Shown: piece after piece, positions 16,898 through 25,004 of the stretch | How the letters are laid out: each line of letters opens with the position of its first letter | How positions within the stretch are numbered: position 1 is the first letter of the stretch | Assembly (NCBI GenBank): GCA_019358835.1 | Contig: JAHHIH010000004.1 | Location: 62,001-126,000 of the forward strand | Origin: Tildeniella torsiva UHER 1998/13D | Lineage (GTDB): Bacteria > Cyanobacteriota > Cyanobacteriia > Phormidesmidales > Phormidesmidaceae | Reading direction: 5' to 3' | Length of the DNA stretch: 64,000 nucleotides | Translations under genes and position numbers: made by a program | Notes under the pieces: generated by a model | Told to the model about the DNA's origin: nothing | Seen by the model: only the letters and a program-made list of their open reading frames with translations | The model's database searches: none

Positions 16898-17712
16898 CTT
16901 TTGGTTGTGGCCAAGACTTTGCGGTGGTTGATGTCGAAGCGATCGCCGTGGGCCAGCAGGTGCAGCCGCAGCCCGTGGATGCTGAGCGGGTCGGCGGCGC
17001 TAATATCGGGCTCGTTGGTATGGGTCATGGCGCTGGGGTCGACCACGGCAATCACCCCCTTGCCAATGACTTGAAAACTGCCGTCGCCCTCAAACAGAGC
17101 GCAGGTGTCTTCGTCAATGCCCAGGCCGAGACGGTTGGGCTGCATGGCCATAGCGCTCATCAGCCGAGCCATGCGGTTGCGGTTGTGGAAGTGCTGGTCA
17201 ACGATCACCTCGGGCACAAAGCCGAGGCCAATGGCCATATCTACCAAAGAGCGGTTGGGTGACTCGCCGCTGCCACCGCCAGCGATCATGTGGTGGCCCA
17301 TGACCGCCGCCCCGGCGCTGGTGCCGCCGAGGGTAATTTCGCCTAGCTGAGCCCGCTGGCGAACGATATCAATTAACGGGGTGTCGGCCAGCAGCCCGCA
17401 GAGGCGCACCTGGTCGCCGCCGGTAATAAATACGCCAGTGCAGGGTTCGACGATGGTTTTCCAGCTGGGGTCTTCCCCCTGGGCGCGATCGCGAATATCC
17501 ATCACCACCGTCTCGGGCACACCCATCTCGGCAAAAATCTGCTGGTAGCGGCCTGAAATCGCCTCTGGATCCCTCGACGCGCAGGGAATAATACCAATGC
17601 AGGCTGCCGTCCCCCCAGACCGCTCAAAAAAGGTGTGCAGAATCTCTTTACCGTGGACTTTATCTTCTGCGCCACCAATGGCCAGAATCGCATGGTGCTT
17701 GACGGGAGACAT
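16894..17712 (-). CDS. cphB: Cyanophycinase
   Basis: This serine-type exopeptidase cleaves the storage polymer cyanophycin (multi-L-arginyl-poly-L-aspartate) into beta-Asp-Arg dipeptides. The family motifs are clear: AILAIGGAEDKVHGKEIL at the N-terminus, FITGGDQVRL, the nucleophile elbow GGTSAGAAV, and DQHFHNRNRMARL. With the ATG at 17712 it has 272 residues, the normal length; the frame is open to a TTG at 17754. Cyanophycin synthetase (cphA) is often next to cphB but is absent here. The presence of cphB implies a nitrogen reserve, consistent with the nitrogen-scavenging genes elsewhere in the window. Confidence 0.93.
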   Translation of the reverse strand: MSPVKHHAILAIGGAEDKVHGKEILHTFFERSGGTAACIGIIPCASRDPEAISGRYQQIFAEMGVPETVVMDIRDRAQGEDPSWKTIVEPCTGVFITGGDQVRLCGLLADTPLIDIVRQRAQLGEITLGGTSAGAAVMGHHMIAGGGSGESPNRSLVDMAIGLGFVPEVIVDQHFHNRNRMARLMSAMAMQPNRLGLGIDEDTCALFEGDGSFQVIGKGVIAVVDPSAMTHTNEPDISAADPLSIHGLRLHLLAHGDRFDINHRKVLATTKS

Positions 17713-17889
17713 GGGCCGCTCAACAAAGGGACGAAAATTGCTACCTAGACTCAATTACTGCATGATAGAGAGCGTTATATCCCAAGTCCAGTTCAAGATC
17801 TGTAGTTTTCCTACCGATAGGGCTCCGCTTCTGGACTTGGATGACGTTTACTCAACCCATCAGGTCGTTAGGCCTCAGCAGTCTAGGCT

Positions 17890-18621
17890 ATGACAACTGG
17901 CATTTCGGGGGCTTCCCATCTGAGAGTAGATGTTGTCAGCCTGTTTCCAGACTTTTTTGCATCCCCCCTGGAGTCAGGGCTGATTGGTAAAGCCCTGGCC
18001 CGCCAAATTGCAGAAGTTTATCTTACCAATCCCAGGGACTTTACAACGGATAAGCACCACCGGGTCGATGACGAACCCTACGGCGGCGGTGTGGGCATGC
18101 TGATGAAGCCCGACCCCATCTTTGCGGCGGTAGAATCGCTGCCGGTGCTGCCCCGCCGCGAGGTGATTTTGCTCACCCCCCAGGGCGAGGCCATGACCCA
18201 GGATCTGTTTCGCCATCTCGTCACGCTGGATCAGCTGGTGCTGATTTGCGGCCACTACGAAGGGGTCGATGAGCGGGTCAGCCACCTGCTGACGCGGGAG
18301 GTTTCCCTAGGCGACTTTGTGCTCACCTGCGGCGAAATTCCGGCCCTGGCGCTGATCAACGGTGTGGTGCGGCTGCTGCCGGGCACCGTGGGCAAGACCG
18401 ACTCCCTGCGCTACGAGAGCTTTGAGACCCCGCTGCTGGATTATCCCCAGTACACCCGCCCGGCTACCTTTCGCGGCTGGGAGGTGCCGGAGGTGCTGCG
18501 ATCGGGCAATCACGAGGCGATCGCCCAGTGGCGCAGGCAGCAGCAGATCGAGCGCACGCGGCAGCGGCGACCCGATCTGTATGAGCGGTGGGTGGAGGAG
18601 TGTGGGGAAGTGGATGAGTAG
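17890..18621 (+). CDS. trmD: tRNA (guanine-37-N1)-methyltransferase
   Basis: TrmD methylates G37 of tRNAs that read CNN codons, preventing +1 frameshifting, and is essential in bacteria. The SPOUT knot region is intact: LICGHYEGVDERV, VSLGDFVLTCGEIPALALI and LLPGTVG, followed by the family linker LDYPQYTRPATFRGWEVPEVL and a basic C-terminal helix (RTRQRRPDLYERW). At 243 residues the length is typical. The ATG at 17890 gives about ten extra residues before the conserved RVDVVSLFP, so a slightly later start is possible. It is divergent from cphB and is followed after 98 bases by ispF. Confidence 0.95.
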   Translation: MTTGISGASHLRVDVVSLFPDFFASPLESGLIGKALARQIAEVYLTNPRDFTTDKHHRVDDEPYGGGVGMLMKPDPIFAAVESLPVLPRREVILLTPQGEAMTQDLFRHLVTLDQLVLICGHYEGVDERVSHLLTREVSLGDFVLTCGEIPALALINGVVRLLPGTVGKTDSLRYESFETPLLDYPQYTRPATFRGWEVPEVLRSGNHEAIAQWRRQQQIERTRQRRPDLYERWVEECGEVDE

Positions 18622-18648
18622 ATGGGTGGGTGGGTAGATGGGCCACGT

Positions 18649-18676
18649 AGGGTGCATCCGCGCAGCGATGCACCCT
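18649..18676. repeat. Palindromic intergenic repeat of the GTAGGGTGC type
   Basis: AGGGTGCATC (18649-18658) pairs perfectly with GATGCACCCT (18667-18676) around an 8-base loop. There is no T-run, so it is more likely a repeat element than a terminator. Its CACCCT/GTAGGGTG end is shared with the elements at 28599 and 30704. Confidence 0.6.
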
Positions 18677-18719
18677 CTCAAAAGTCTTGTCCTAAGGTCA
18701 TTTAAGCGTGGGGAAGAAC

Positions 18720-19202
18720 ATGGGGATCAGAATTGGTAACGGGTACGACATTCATCGGCTGGTGGAGGGGCGATCGCTGATTTTGGGCGGCGTCACCATT
18801 CCCCACAATCTGGGGCTGGATGGCCACAGCGATGCCGACGTACTCACCCACGCAATTATGGATGCGCTGCTAGGGGCGCTGAGTTTGGGGGATATTGGCC
18901 TGTACTTTCCCCCCGGTGACCCAGAGTGGGCGGGGGCCGACAGCCTCAAGCTGCTGGCCCAGGTGAATGCCATGGTGCAGGAGCGGGGTTGGCAGGTGAG
19001 TAACATTGACTCGGTGGTGGTGGCCGAGCAGCCGAAGCTGAAGCCCCATATTGAGGCGATGCGATCGCGCCTAGCCGAAACGCTGGGCCTCGCCCCTGAC
19101 CAGGTGGGGGTAAAAGCGACCACCAACGAAACCCTAGGCCCGGTAGGTCGCCAGGAGGGGATTGCGGCCTATGCCGTGGCACTCCTCACGACAGCCGATT
19201 AA
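18720..19202 (+). CDS. ispF: 2-C-methyl-D-erythritol 2,4-cyclodiphosphate synthase
   Basis: IspF makes the cyclic diphosphate in the MEP route to isoprenoids, needed for carotenoids, chlorophyll tails and quinones. The zinc ligand motif GNGYDIHRL opens the protein, followed by [26 protein letters not shown] and the C-terminal [25 protein letters not shown]. At 160 residues from the ATG at 18720 it has the normal length, with a purine-rich GGGGAAGAA just before the start; an in-frame GTG at 18708 is less likely. It lies downstream of trmD on the same strand with the palindromic repeat between them. Confidence 0.95.
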   Translation: MGIRIGNGYDIHRLVEGRSLILGGVTIPHNLGLDGHSDADVLTHAIMDALLGALSLGDIGLYFPPGDPEWAGADSLKLLAQVNAMVQERGWQVSNIDSVVVAEQPKLKPHIEAMRSRLAETLGLAPDQVGVKATTNETLGPVGRQEGIAAYAVALLTTAD

Positions 19203-19558
19203 CCCCTTCGCCTGGATTGCCCCAGCCGCCAAAATTTGGCTCCCGCGACCTGGGAACCTTTTGAATCTCAACGGGTCAAACCACTTTGTAAAATCTTTAT
19301 GAGCCAGAGCCTCTGCGTATGTAGATTTGACCCAATTAACTCTCAGCAATGGTTGTAAAAGATACTTAATCTGTTCGAGAAACCCGTAAACTGACTTTAT
19401 AATATCTTCAAGATTGACCAGGGTTTAGAGCGGAATTTGCGGTAATCGCTGTGTATCTACTGCTGAGCTTCGATTAGGTCTTGTCTCAAGGCTAATCCGT
19501 AGAGGGTTCGCGGCTGTAGGTGCTGGTTTTTGTCCCAGAGACAAAGGGGTAGGCTCAG
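19203..19558 (+). promoter_or_regulatory. Long leader with a -10 box upstream of the BON gene
   Basis: The 356-base gap contains a perfect TATAAT at 19398-19403. The expected -35 region is poor (TTCGAG), so an activator or alternative sigma factor may be needed. That would leave an untranslated leader of about 150 bases before the BON-domain gene. No RNA family is recognised. Confidence 0.4.
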
Positions 19559-19945
19559 ATGACTAACGTCATGCAATCGCTGGTGGCAACGGGCCACACC
19601 ATTCGTGGAGTTTGTTACGCCAAATCCAGCTATGTGAACCAGGCGATCGCGGCGCTGTCGGCCATTCCCCCAGAGCGGGTCGGCCTCAACGGCGAATACG
19701 ACTACTACGGCCTGGCTAAGCGCATCAAGACGAGCTTTCACGGTCAGGTAGGGCGCGACGCCGTCAAGCAAATCACCGTTAAGCAGCGGGGCTCGGCCGT
19801 CATTCTCAGCGGCCAGGTAGACACCCTAAACTTGCTCGATCAGCTCGTTGACCTAGCGCTACACACCGAAGGCACAACCCACGTCGAGGTTCACGACGTG
19901 CAGGTCAATGTTCTAGAGCTAGCCCAGCCAGCGCGGGTAGCTTAA
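19559..19945 (+). CDS. BON-domain protein
   Basis: A 128-residue soluble protein whose second half matches a BON (OsmY/nodulation) fold: VKQITVKQRGSAVILSGQVDT, then helix LNLLDQLVDLALHTEGTTHVEVHDVQVNV. The conserved Gly after the second strand and the closing V-x-V strand are visible. BON domains bind phospholipid surfaces or act as ligand-binding add-ons. The N-terminal half (VGLNGEYDYYGLAKRIKTSF) is not part of the domain and is not recognised. There is no signal peptide, so it is probably cytosolic or membrane-peripheral. The first ATG (19559) is taken, though Met5 is equally possible. Standalone gene with its own promoter. Confidence 0.65.
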   Translation: MTNVMQSLVATGHTIRGVCYAKSSYVNQAIAALSAIPPERVGLNGEYDYYGLAKRIKTSFHGQVGRDAVKQITVKQRGSAVILSGQVDTLNLLDQLVDLALHTEGTTHVEVHDVQVNVLELAQPARVA

Positions 19946-20064
19946 GCAGGCTCCAACAAGCCTGGGCGTAAGGTTTAAGGTATACGGTTAAACGCAGGTC
20001 GTGAACCGGACGCCTTGAACCCACAATAGCCTGTCGTCCTCAGCTTGGCAGACTACTGAACTGC

Positions 20065-20991
20065 TTAGGCCATGGGTGTTGAGCCATCGTTGACGGCCAG
20101 GCGCAGGGCAGAAAGGGCGAGAATCACCAAGAACAGCCCCAGCCCGATTGTGCAGGCATAGCTAATTTCTAGCTTTTGAAAGGCCTGTTCGTAAATGTAG
20201 TAGACCACCGTTTTAGAGCTGTGGCGCGGCCCGCCCTGGGTCATGATGTAGACCTCTTCAAAGACTTTGGTGGCGGCGATCGCCGAAATCACCCCCACCA
20301 GTACCAGGTAGGGCCGCATCAGCGGCAGCGTAATATCCCAGTGGCGTCGCCAACCGTCGGAGCCATCCAGCGCCGCCGCCTCGTACAGGTCTTGAGGGAT
20401 ACTTTGGAGCCCCGCTAGGTAGATCACCATGTAGTAGCCCAGCCCCTTCCACACCGTCACCGCCATAACGCTAAACAGCGCCAGGGTTGGGCTAGTCAGC
20501 CAGGGAATACCGTTTTCGGTCAGCCCCAAAGATTTGAGCACCTGGTTAAACAACCCCGTCTCGGCGTAGAGCCATCGCCAGGCAATGCCCGCTACCACCA
20601 TCGACACCACCACGGGCGAATAGTAGGCCACCCTCAGCCAGTGAATGCCCCGCAGCTGCCGATTTACCAAAATCGCCAGGCCCAGGGGCGTAAAGGTTAA
20701 AATCGGCACCACCCCAGCTAAGTACACCAGGGTATTGCGCACCGTCTGCCAGAAGATCGGGTCGGTTCTCAACCGCTGTACATTGGCCCAGCCCACCCAG
20801 GTGGGAGCTGCTGTTAGGTCTACCCCAAAGGTAGTAAAGCTCAGATAAAACGCCCGCAGCGCGGGCCAAAACACCGAGATCCCCAGGGCCACCAGGGCAG
20901 GCAGCAAAAACAGGTAGGGAATTGCCCGCTGAGGAATTGTGAGGCTGAGGGGCCAAATTTTGCTGGGGGCATGGGGCGGGGAGGCGGTCAT
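20065..20991 (-). CDS. Sugar ABC transporter permease (MalF/UgpA type)
   Basis: A 308-residue inner-membrane permease with six predicted helices. The first helix region reads PYLFLLPALVALGISVFWPAL, and the ATPase-docking EAA loop is EAAALDGSDGWRRHWDITLPLMRP (about residues 205-228), typical of the carbohydrate uptake type 1 family. Normally a second permease, a binding protein and an ATPase form the complex; none is adjacent. In cyanobacteria such permeases are often encoded apart and share an ATPase. Substrate (sugar, glycerol phosphate or compatible solute) cannot be inferred from the sequence. It is transcribed alone. Confidence 0.88.
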   Translation of the reverse strand: MTASPPHAPSKIWPLSLTIPQRAIPYLFLLPALVALGISVFWPALRAFYLSFTTFGVDLTAAPTWVGWANVQRLRTDPIFWQTVRNTLVYLAGVVPILTFTPLGLAILVNRQLRGIHWLRVAYYSPVVVSMVVAGIAWRWLYAETGLFNQVLKSLGLTENGIPWLTSPTLALFSVMAVTVWKGLGYYMVIYLAGLQSIPQDLYEAAALDGSDGWRRHWDITLPLMRPYLVLVGVISAIAATKVFEEVYIMTQGGPRHSSKTVVYYIYEQAFQKLEISYACTIGLGLFLVILALSALRLAVNDGSTPMA

Positions 20992-21277
20992 AGATTGCCG
21001 ACAACTATGGACAACCTAGTCTACCTACAGAATCCCACAACCGCAGCAGCCGATCCCGTAATGGCAAAAACCTACTTGAAGAGTATATGAAGAAACAGTG
21101 TTTTTACGGATTTAGAACGCCCTGGAGATCTGAGTTAATGGATATGAGAGCGTTTTATGTAGCGACTACCTTGCCACGCCGAACGGCAATATAGCGCGAA
21201 ACGACACGTCAAGGCCTCATCTACAGCCCTACTAAGCGCCTCCATCGAGCCGCCTACTGTTGTGGTGGAGGACACCC

Positions 21278-22390
21278 ATGGCTAGCGATTTACAGGCCAA
21301 AAAGCGCTTAGTTGAGATTATCCGAGATTTATGCCTCGCCCCTAGCCTCGATATTCTCATGACCTTGGTGGGGGTCGCCGCCCGCGAACTCACCCATGCC
21401 GATGGGGCTACCTTTGTGCTTAAAGAAGGGGATCAGTGCTTCTATGCCCACGAAAACGCGGTTGCCCCTCTGTGGAAGGGGCAGCGGTTTCCGCTCTGTA
21501 GCTGTATCTGTGGCTGGGCCATCAACCATAAACAGGCCGCCATCATTGAAGACGTGTACAGCGATGCACGGATTCCAGTAGAGGCCTATGCCCCGACCTT
21601 TGTGAAAAGTCTGACTGTGGTGCCCATGCGCCAAAACAACCCGGTCGGCGTGATCGGCGTGTATTGGGCAGAACGCCATCAACCCCTAACCGAGGAAGTT
21701 GAGCTGCTGCAAGTCTTAGCTGACACTACTGCGACTGTACTCGATCGCCTGCTCGGTCAAGAAGTGCCAGAAGAGGCAGAGACGCGATCGCAGCTCGAAG
21801 CACTTGAGCACACCAATGCCAAACTGCGAGCCGAGGTCTTGCAGCGCCACACCACCGAAGCTGAACTAACGCGGCTTTCGCTCACCGATGGCTTGACTGG
21901 GTTGTACAACCGTCGCGGCTTTTTTCTGTTGGCCAATCCAAAACTCCTGCAGGCCCGTCGTCAGCAACAGTCGGTGACCGTCTTCTTTATTGATGTTGAC
22001 TATCTCAAGCCAGTGAACGACCACTACGGCCATAAAGCAGGCGACTGGCTGATTTTGGGTTCCGCCGCCAGTCTGCATCAGACCTTTCGCGAGGGCGATA
22101 TTTTGGCGCGGCTAGGGGGCGATGAGTTTGTTGTGCTAGCGATCAACTGTGCCGATGGCCAAGAGGTGGTCAACCGGCTCAAAGCCAATGCCGAGATCTT
22201 TGCCCAAGACAATGATCTCCCCTATCCCCTCTCGATGAGTGTGGGCCTAGCGGTGAGTCAGGGGGATGGTGCTAATCCAACATTGCATCAGATGGTCTCC
22301 CAGGCTGATGCCACCATGTATGCCCAAAAGCAGCGCAGACAGCAGCTCAACATCGCTGAGATCAAGGCCTCGCAGCGGTGGGGCGTTTGA
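21278..22390 (+). CDS. GAF-domain diguanylate cyclase
   Basis: Makes the second messenger c-di-GMP. Residues 15-160 form a GAF sensor domain (ARELTHADGATFVLKEGDQ, with several Cys at FPLCSCICGW that could hold a cofactor or be redox-active; that part is inference). A short coiled coil (about 165-200) joins it to a GGDEF domain with an intact active site GGDEF at 280-284 and substrate motif FIDVDYLKPVND. A product-inhibition I-site (REGD) lies five residues before the GGDEF. The ATG at 21278 is preceded by GGAGG at 21267-21271. The protein is cytosolic with no membrane segment. It is a single gene. Confidence 0.92.
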   Translation: MASDLQAKKRLVEIIRDLCLAPSLDILMTLVGVAARELTHADGATFVLKEGDQCFYAHENAVAPLWKGQRFPLCSCICGWAINHKQAAIIEDVYSDARIPVEAYAPTFVKSLTVVPMRQNNPVGVIGVYWAERHQPLTEEVELLQVLADTTATVLDRLLGQEVPEEAETRSQLEALEHTNAKLRAEVLQRHTTEAELTRLSLTDGLTGLYNRRGFFLLANPKLLQARRQQQSVTVFFIDVDYLKPVNDHYGHKAGDWLILGSAASLHQTFREGDILARLGGDEFVVLAINCADGQEVVNRLKANAEIFAQDNDLPYPLSMSVGLAVSQGDGANPTLHQMVSQADATMYAQKQRRQQLNIAEIKASQRWGV

Positions 22391-22424
22391 GCGTAGAGCA
22401 CAGGCTGAGCCCGGTTTTCGTTGA

Positions 22425-23915
22425 CTACCCCAACAGCGGCGTCAGATCCAGATGCTCGCCGACGGCCTCAGTGAGCTCATTGAGAATGGCCTCGCGCTGT
22501 TCGCGGTAGTTGGGAATGCCGGTGGGCAGCGACCCCAGACCCCGCTGCTGGCGCAGACGGTTGAGCCAGGCCCGCCGCCAGGGGCCGTTGTCAAAAATAC
22601 CGTGGAGGTAGGTGCCCCACAGCGACTGACTGGCATCGACTACTCCCAGGCTGCGGTCTTCAAACAAAAATTCAAACTTGGTGCCCTTTTCATCCAACCC
22701 GTCGGAGAGTAGGAGCTGGGTGCGACCCTGGTGCAGCTCGTAGCCCGACACCGGTAGCCCCTCCTGGGGAAATCGGGAGCTGACGGTGCGCTGGCGGGCG
22801 ATCTTTTGCTGGGTAATGACGGTTCTGAGCGGGAACAGATCGAGGCCGGGGAAGCGGCCCTCGTGGCCCTCAATGCCCTCGGGGTCGGCCAAAAACTGAC
22901 CCATCATCTGGAAGCCGCCGCAGACGCCCATCACTGTGCCCCCGGCAGCGACGTAGTTCTGGATTTCTTCGGCCATGCCGGTGCGCTGCAAAATCAGCAG
23001 GTCGGCAATGGTGGTCTTGGTGCCGGGGATGATCACCGCGTCGGGGTAGCTGAGCTTTTCTTTGGGGCTGAGGTAGACCACCCGCACGTTGGGCTCGGCC
23101 TCTAGGGGGTCGAAGTCGGTGAAGTTAGAAATGCGCGGCAGGCGAATAACGGCGATGGTGATATCGGCCTGTTTTTTGCTGCCGGGAGTGCGATCGAGCA
23201 GGCTGAGGGAGTCTTCGGCGGGCAGGGCGTTTTCAATCCAGGGCACCACGCCGAGGACGGGGATGCCGGTGCGCTCTTTGAGCCAGGCTAGGCCGGGCTC
23301 TAGCACCTCGCGCTGGCCGCGAAACTTGTTGATGATGATCCCTTTGACTAGGGCGCGCTCCTCAGGATCCATCAGCTCTAGGGTGCCGATGATATGGGCA
23401 AACACGCCGCCGCGATCGATGTCGGCCACCAGCACGGTGGGGGCGTTGAGGTGCTTGGCGATGCGCATGTTGGTGAGGTCGCGGTGCTTGAGGTTGACCT
23501 CTACCGGGCTACCGGCCCCTTCGCAAACCAAAAAATCGTAGTCTTGGCCGAGGCGGGTGAGGCTTTCTTGAATGGCCTGCCAGCCCTGATCAAAGAAGTT
23601 TTCGTAGTACTGCATGGCGGTGGTGCGCCCCACGGCTCTGCCCTTGAGAATCACCTGGGAGGTCATGTCGCCCTGGGGCTTGAGCAGAATGGGGTTCATC
23701 TCGACCTGGGGGGGCACGCCTGCGGCCCAGGCCTGTACCGCCTGGGCATAGCCCATTTCGCCACCGTTGGCGGTGACGTAGGAGTTGAGAGCCATGTTTT
23801 GCCCTTTGAAGGGGGCGACCCGCCAGCCCCGACGGCTGAGAATGCGGCAGAGGGCCGTGGTAATCAATGATTTGCCCACGTGGGAGGCTGTTCCCACTAC
23901 CATGATTGCTCTCAT
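22425..23915 (-). CDS. cobQ: Cobyric acid synthase
   Basis: CobQ amidates four side chains of adenosylcobyrinic acid a,c-diamide in B12 (pseudocobalamin) synthesis, using glutamine and ATP. The N-terminal dethiobiotin-synthetase-like domain has the P-loop TASHVGKSLITTAL and the substrate motifs PFKGQNMALNSYVT and EGAGSPVEVNL. The C-terminal triad glutaminase domain has VMGVCGGFQMMG (catalytic Cys) and YLHGIFDN (catalytic His). The ATG at 23915 (GGAG 8 bases upstream) gives 496 residues, the usual length; the frame is open further upstream to 23957 but without a ribosome binding site. I looked for a cobalamin riboswitch upstream and saw none. Confidence 0.95.
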   Translation of the reverse strand: MRAIMVVGTASHVGKSLITTALCRILSRRGWRVAPFKGQNMALNSYVTANGGEMGYAQAVQAWAAGVPPQVEMNPILLKPQGDMTSQVILKGRAVGRTTAMQYYENFFDQGWQAIQESLTRLGQDYDFLVCEGAGSPVEVNLKHRDLTNMRIAKHLNAPTVLVADIDRGGVFAHIIGTLELMDPEERALVKGIIINKFRGQREVLEPGLAWLKERTGIPVLGVVPWIENALPAEDSLSLLDRTPGSKKQADITIAVIRLPRISNFTDFDPLEAEPNVRVVYLSPKEKLSYPDAVIIPGTKTTIADLLILQRTGMAEEIQNYVAAGGTVMGVCGGFQMMGQFLADPEGIEGHEGRFPGLDLFPLRTVITQQKIARQRTVSSRFPQEGLPVSGYELHQGRTQLLLSDGLDEKGTKFEFLFEDRSLGVVDASQSLWGTYLHGIFDNGPWRRAWLNRLRQQRGLGSLPTGIPNYREQREAILNELTEAVGEHLDLTPLLG

Positions 23916-24129
23916 GGAGCGTCTCCAAAGTTGAATGAGTTCGACGGTAGGGTGCAAGCCTGGGCTTTGGTAAAAGGCTCGTCTTAAGGACGAAGGCCTG
24001 GCCCCAGCTACTCCCTATGCAGATTCTTCAGGAACAACACAACTCGTCAGGACGATGCTAGGCCAAATCAAGTCTAGACGGGGCTCACCACTGGCCTTGG
24101 CACCAGCTTGGCGAGGGCCTAAGACTATT

Positions 24130-24540
24130 TCAGTAGAGCCATCGCACCCACCGGCACCATGCATTATAGAGATGATCGACCGGGGTGGGGCGATACTGCC
24201 CTGGGCTGAGGGGAGACAAGCTCTCAAACACCTGGCGACCCATGGGGGTGAGGCGAAAGCTGTCGGTGAGCCCCTGGCCATCGACTTCGCGGCGCAAAAT
24301 GCCGACGGCGATCAGCCACATCATTTCGTTTTCGGCCTGGAGTTCGGCGAGGTTGCGACGGCTGTAGCGGCTTTTGACGCCCGCTGGGCCGCACACCTGG
24401 CGGATGGAGATGCTCTGCGATCGCATATCCCCCAGCAGATCGAGCCGAAACGACGAGCACCGAAAGGCGCGCTCGGCCCGTTTGAGCGATCGCCGGGGAT
24501 AGCGAAGGACAACGGCTTGATCAGACTCAACTGGGGCCAT
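24130..24540 (-). CDS. Npun_F0494 family protein
   Basis: A 136-residue cyanobacterium-specific protein. Recognised by YPRRSLKRAERAFRCSSF near the N-terminus, AELQAENEMMWLIAVGILRRE in the middle, GQGLTDSFRLTPMGRQ, and the C-terminal DHLYNAWCRWVRWL. The composition is that of a winged-helix-like fold with many Arg residues and Trp/Leu helices, so nucleic acid binding is possible but untested. There is no signal peptide or membrane span. It runs divergently from the riboswitch operon, sharing the 200 bases between them, and may have no functional link to it. Confidence 0.8.
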   Translation of the reverse strand: MAPVESDQAVVLRYPRRSLKRAERAFRCSSFRLDLLGDMRSQSISIRQVCGPAGVKSRYSRRNLAELQAENEMMWLIAVGILRREVDGQGLTDSFRLTPMGRQVFESLSPLSPGQYRPTPVDHLYNAWCRWVRWLY

Positions 24541-24740
24541 GGGTTTAGAAATGATGACTGCCCTAAATTGTAGGTTTAATCCACCAGTAAGCGGGCGATA
24601 AGCGGAGAAGAATTCCGAATAAAGGGAGGTTTAGTAGCAGCGGTTACTTTCCAATCGTTAAGCAATTGCTAAGCCTATTAGTGCATCAACCGTCAGCTCA
24701 AGTCACCAGTCACTCAACTAGTTTTATATAGACAAACGGT

Positions 24741-24873
24741 TTCTAGGGTTCCGGCTTTCCTCAGCCTTGGGAAGGCGTCTGGTCCGAGAGAAACCGCCAG
24801 AAAACCGTTAGCCCTGCATCAACAGCAGCGGCTAATGGCATCTGGTACACGGCGGGATAAAAGCCCGGGAGGA
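24741..24873 (+). promoter_or_regulatory. Guanidine-I (ykkC subtype 1) riboswitch aptamer
   Basis: The conserved ykkC blocks occur in order: TCTAGGGTTCCGG (24742-24754), CTGGTCCGAGAGAAA (24779-24793) and ACACGGCGGGATAAAAGCCC (24847-24866), ending in GGGAGG. Between the first two blocks lies a hairpin stem (GCCTT...AAGGC), and a longer variable arm separates the second and third blocks, as in known members. The third block has the form of the guanidine-sensing subtype, which usually activates transcription when guanidine is bound. It precedes the glnT-like ligase and transporter operon. Confidence 0.9.
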
Positions 24874-24915
24874 TAGCGAAGCAGCACTTCGTCATTCTCT
24901 CGGGCGCTGTTTTTT
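24862..24915 (+). terminator. Riboswitch-controlled transcription terminator
   Basis: GCCCGGGAG (24863-24871), which is part of the aptamer's last conserved block, can pair with CTCTCGGGC (24897-24905), with an inner 5-bp stem CGAAG/CTTCG, followed by six T at 24910-24915. Because the left arm is needed by the folded aptamer, ligand binding should prevent the terminator and turn the operon on. Confidence 0.85.
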
Positions 24916-24933
24916 GCGCCATTTCCCAAAACG

Positions 24934-25004
24934 ACAATAATTTCTCTCTCAAACCACCCACCTATCTACTCACTCATCCACCCACCCACCCACTCATCCA
25001 CCCC
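24934..25004 (+). other. Guanine-free C/T-rich leader before glnT-like gene
   Basis: All 71 bases between the riboswitch terminator region and the ATG lack G, and the second half is a run of CCCA/CTCA-like units. There is no Shine-Dalgarno sequence. Similar leaders precede three other genes in the window. Confidence 0.55.

Noticed and set aside
23958-24129. Possible cobalamin riboswitch or hammerhead-like RNA upstream of cobQ
   Set aside because: The minus strand has a CTGACGAG string, but the GAAA core and flanking stems of a hammerhead are missing. The B12-box and other conserved cobalamin riboswitch blocks are absent too.
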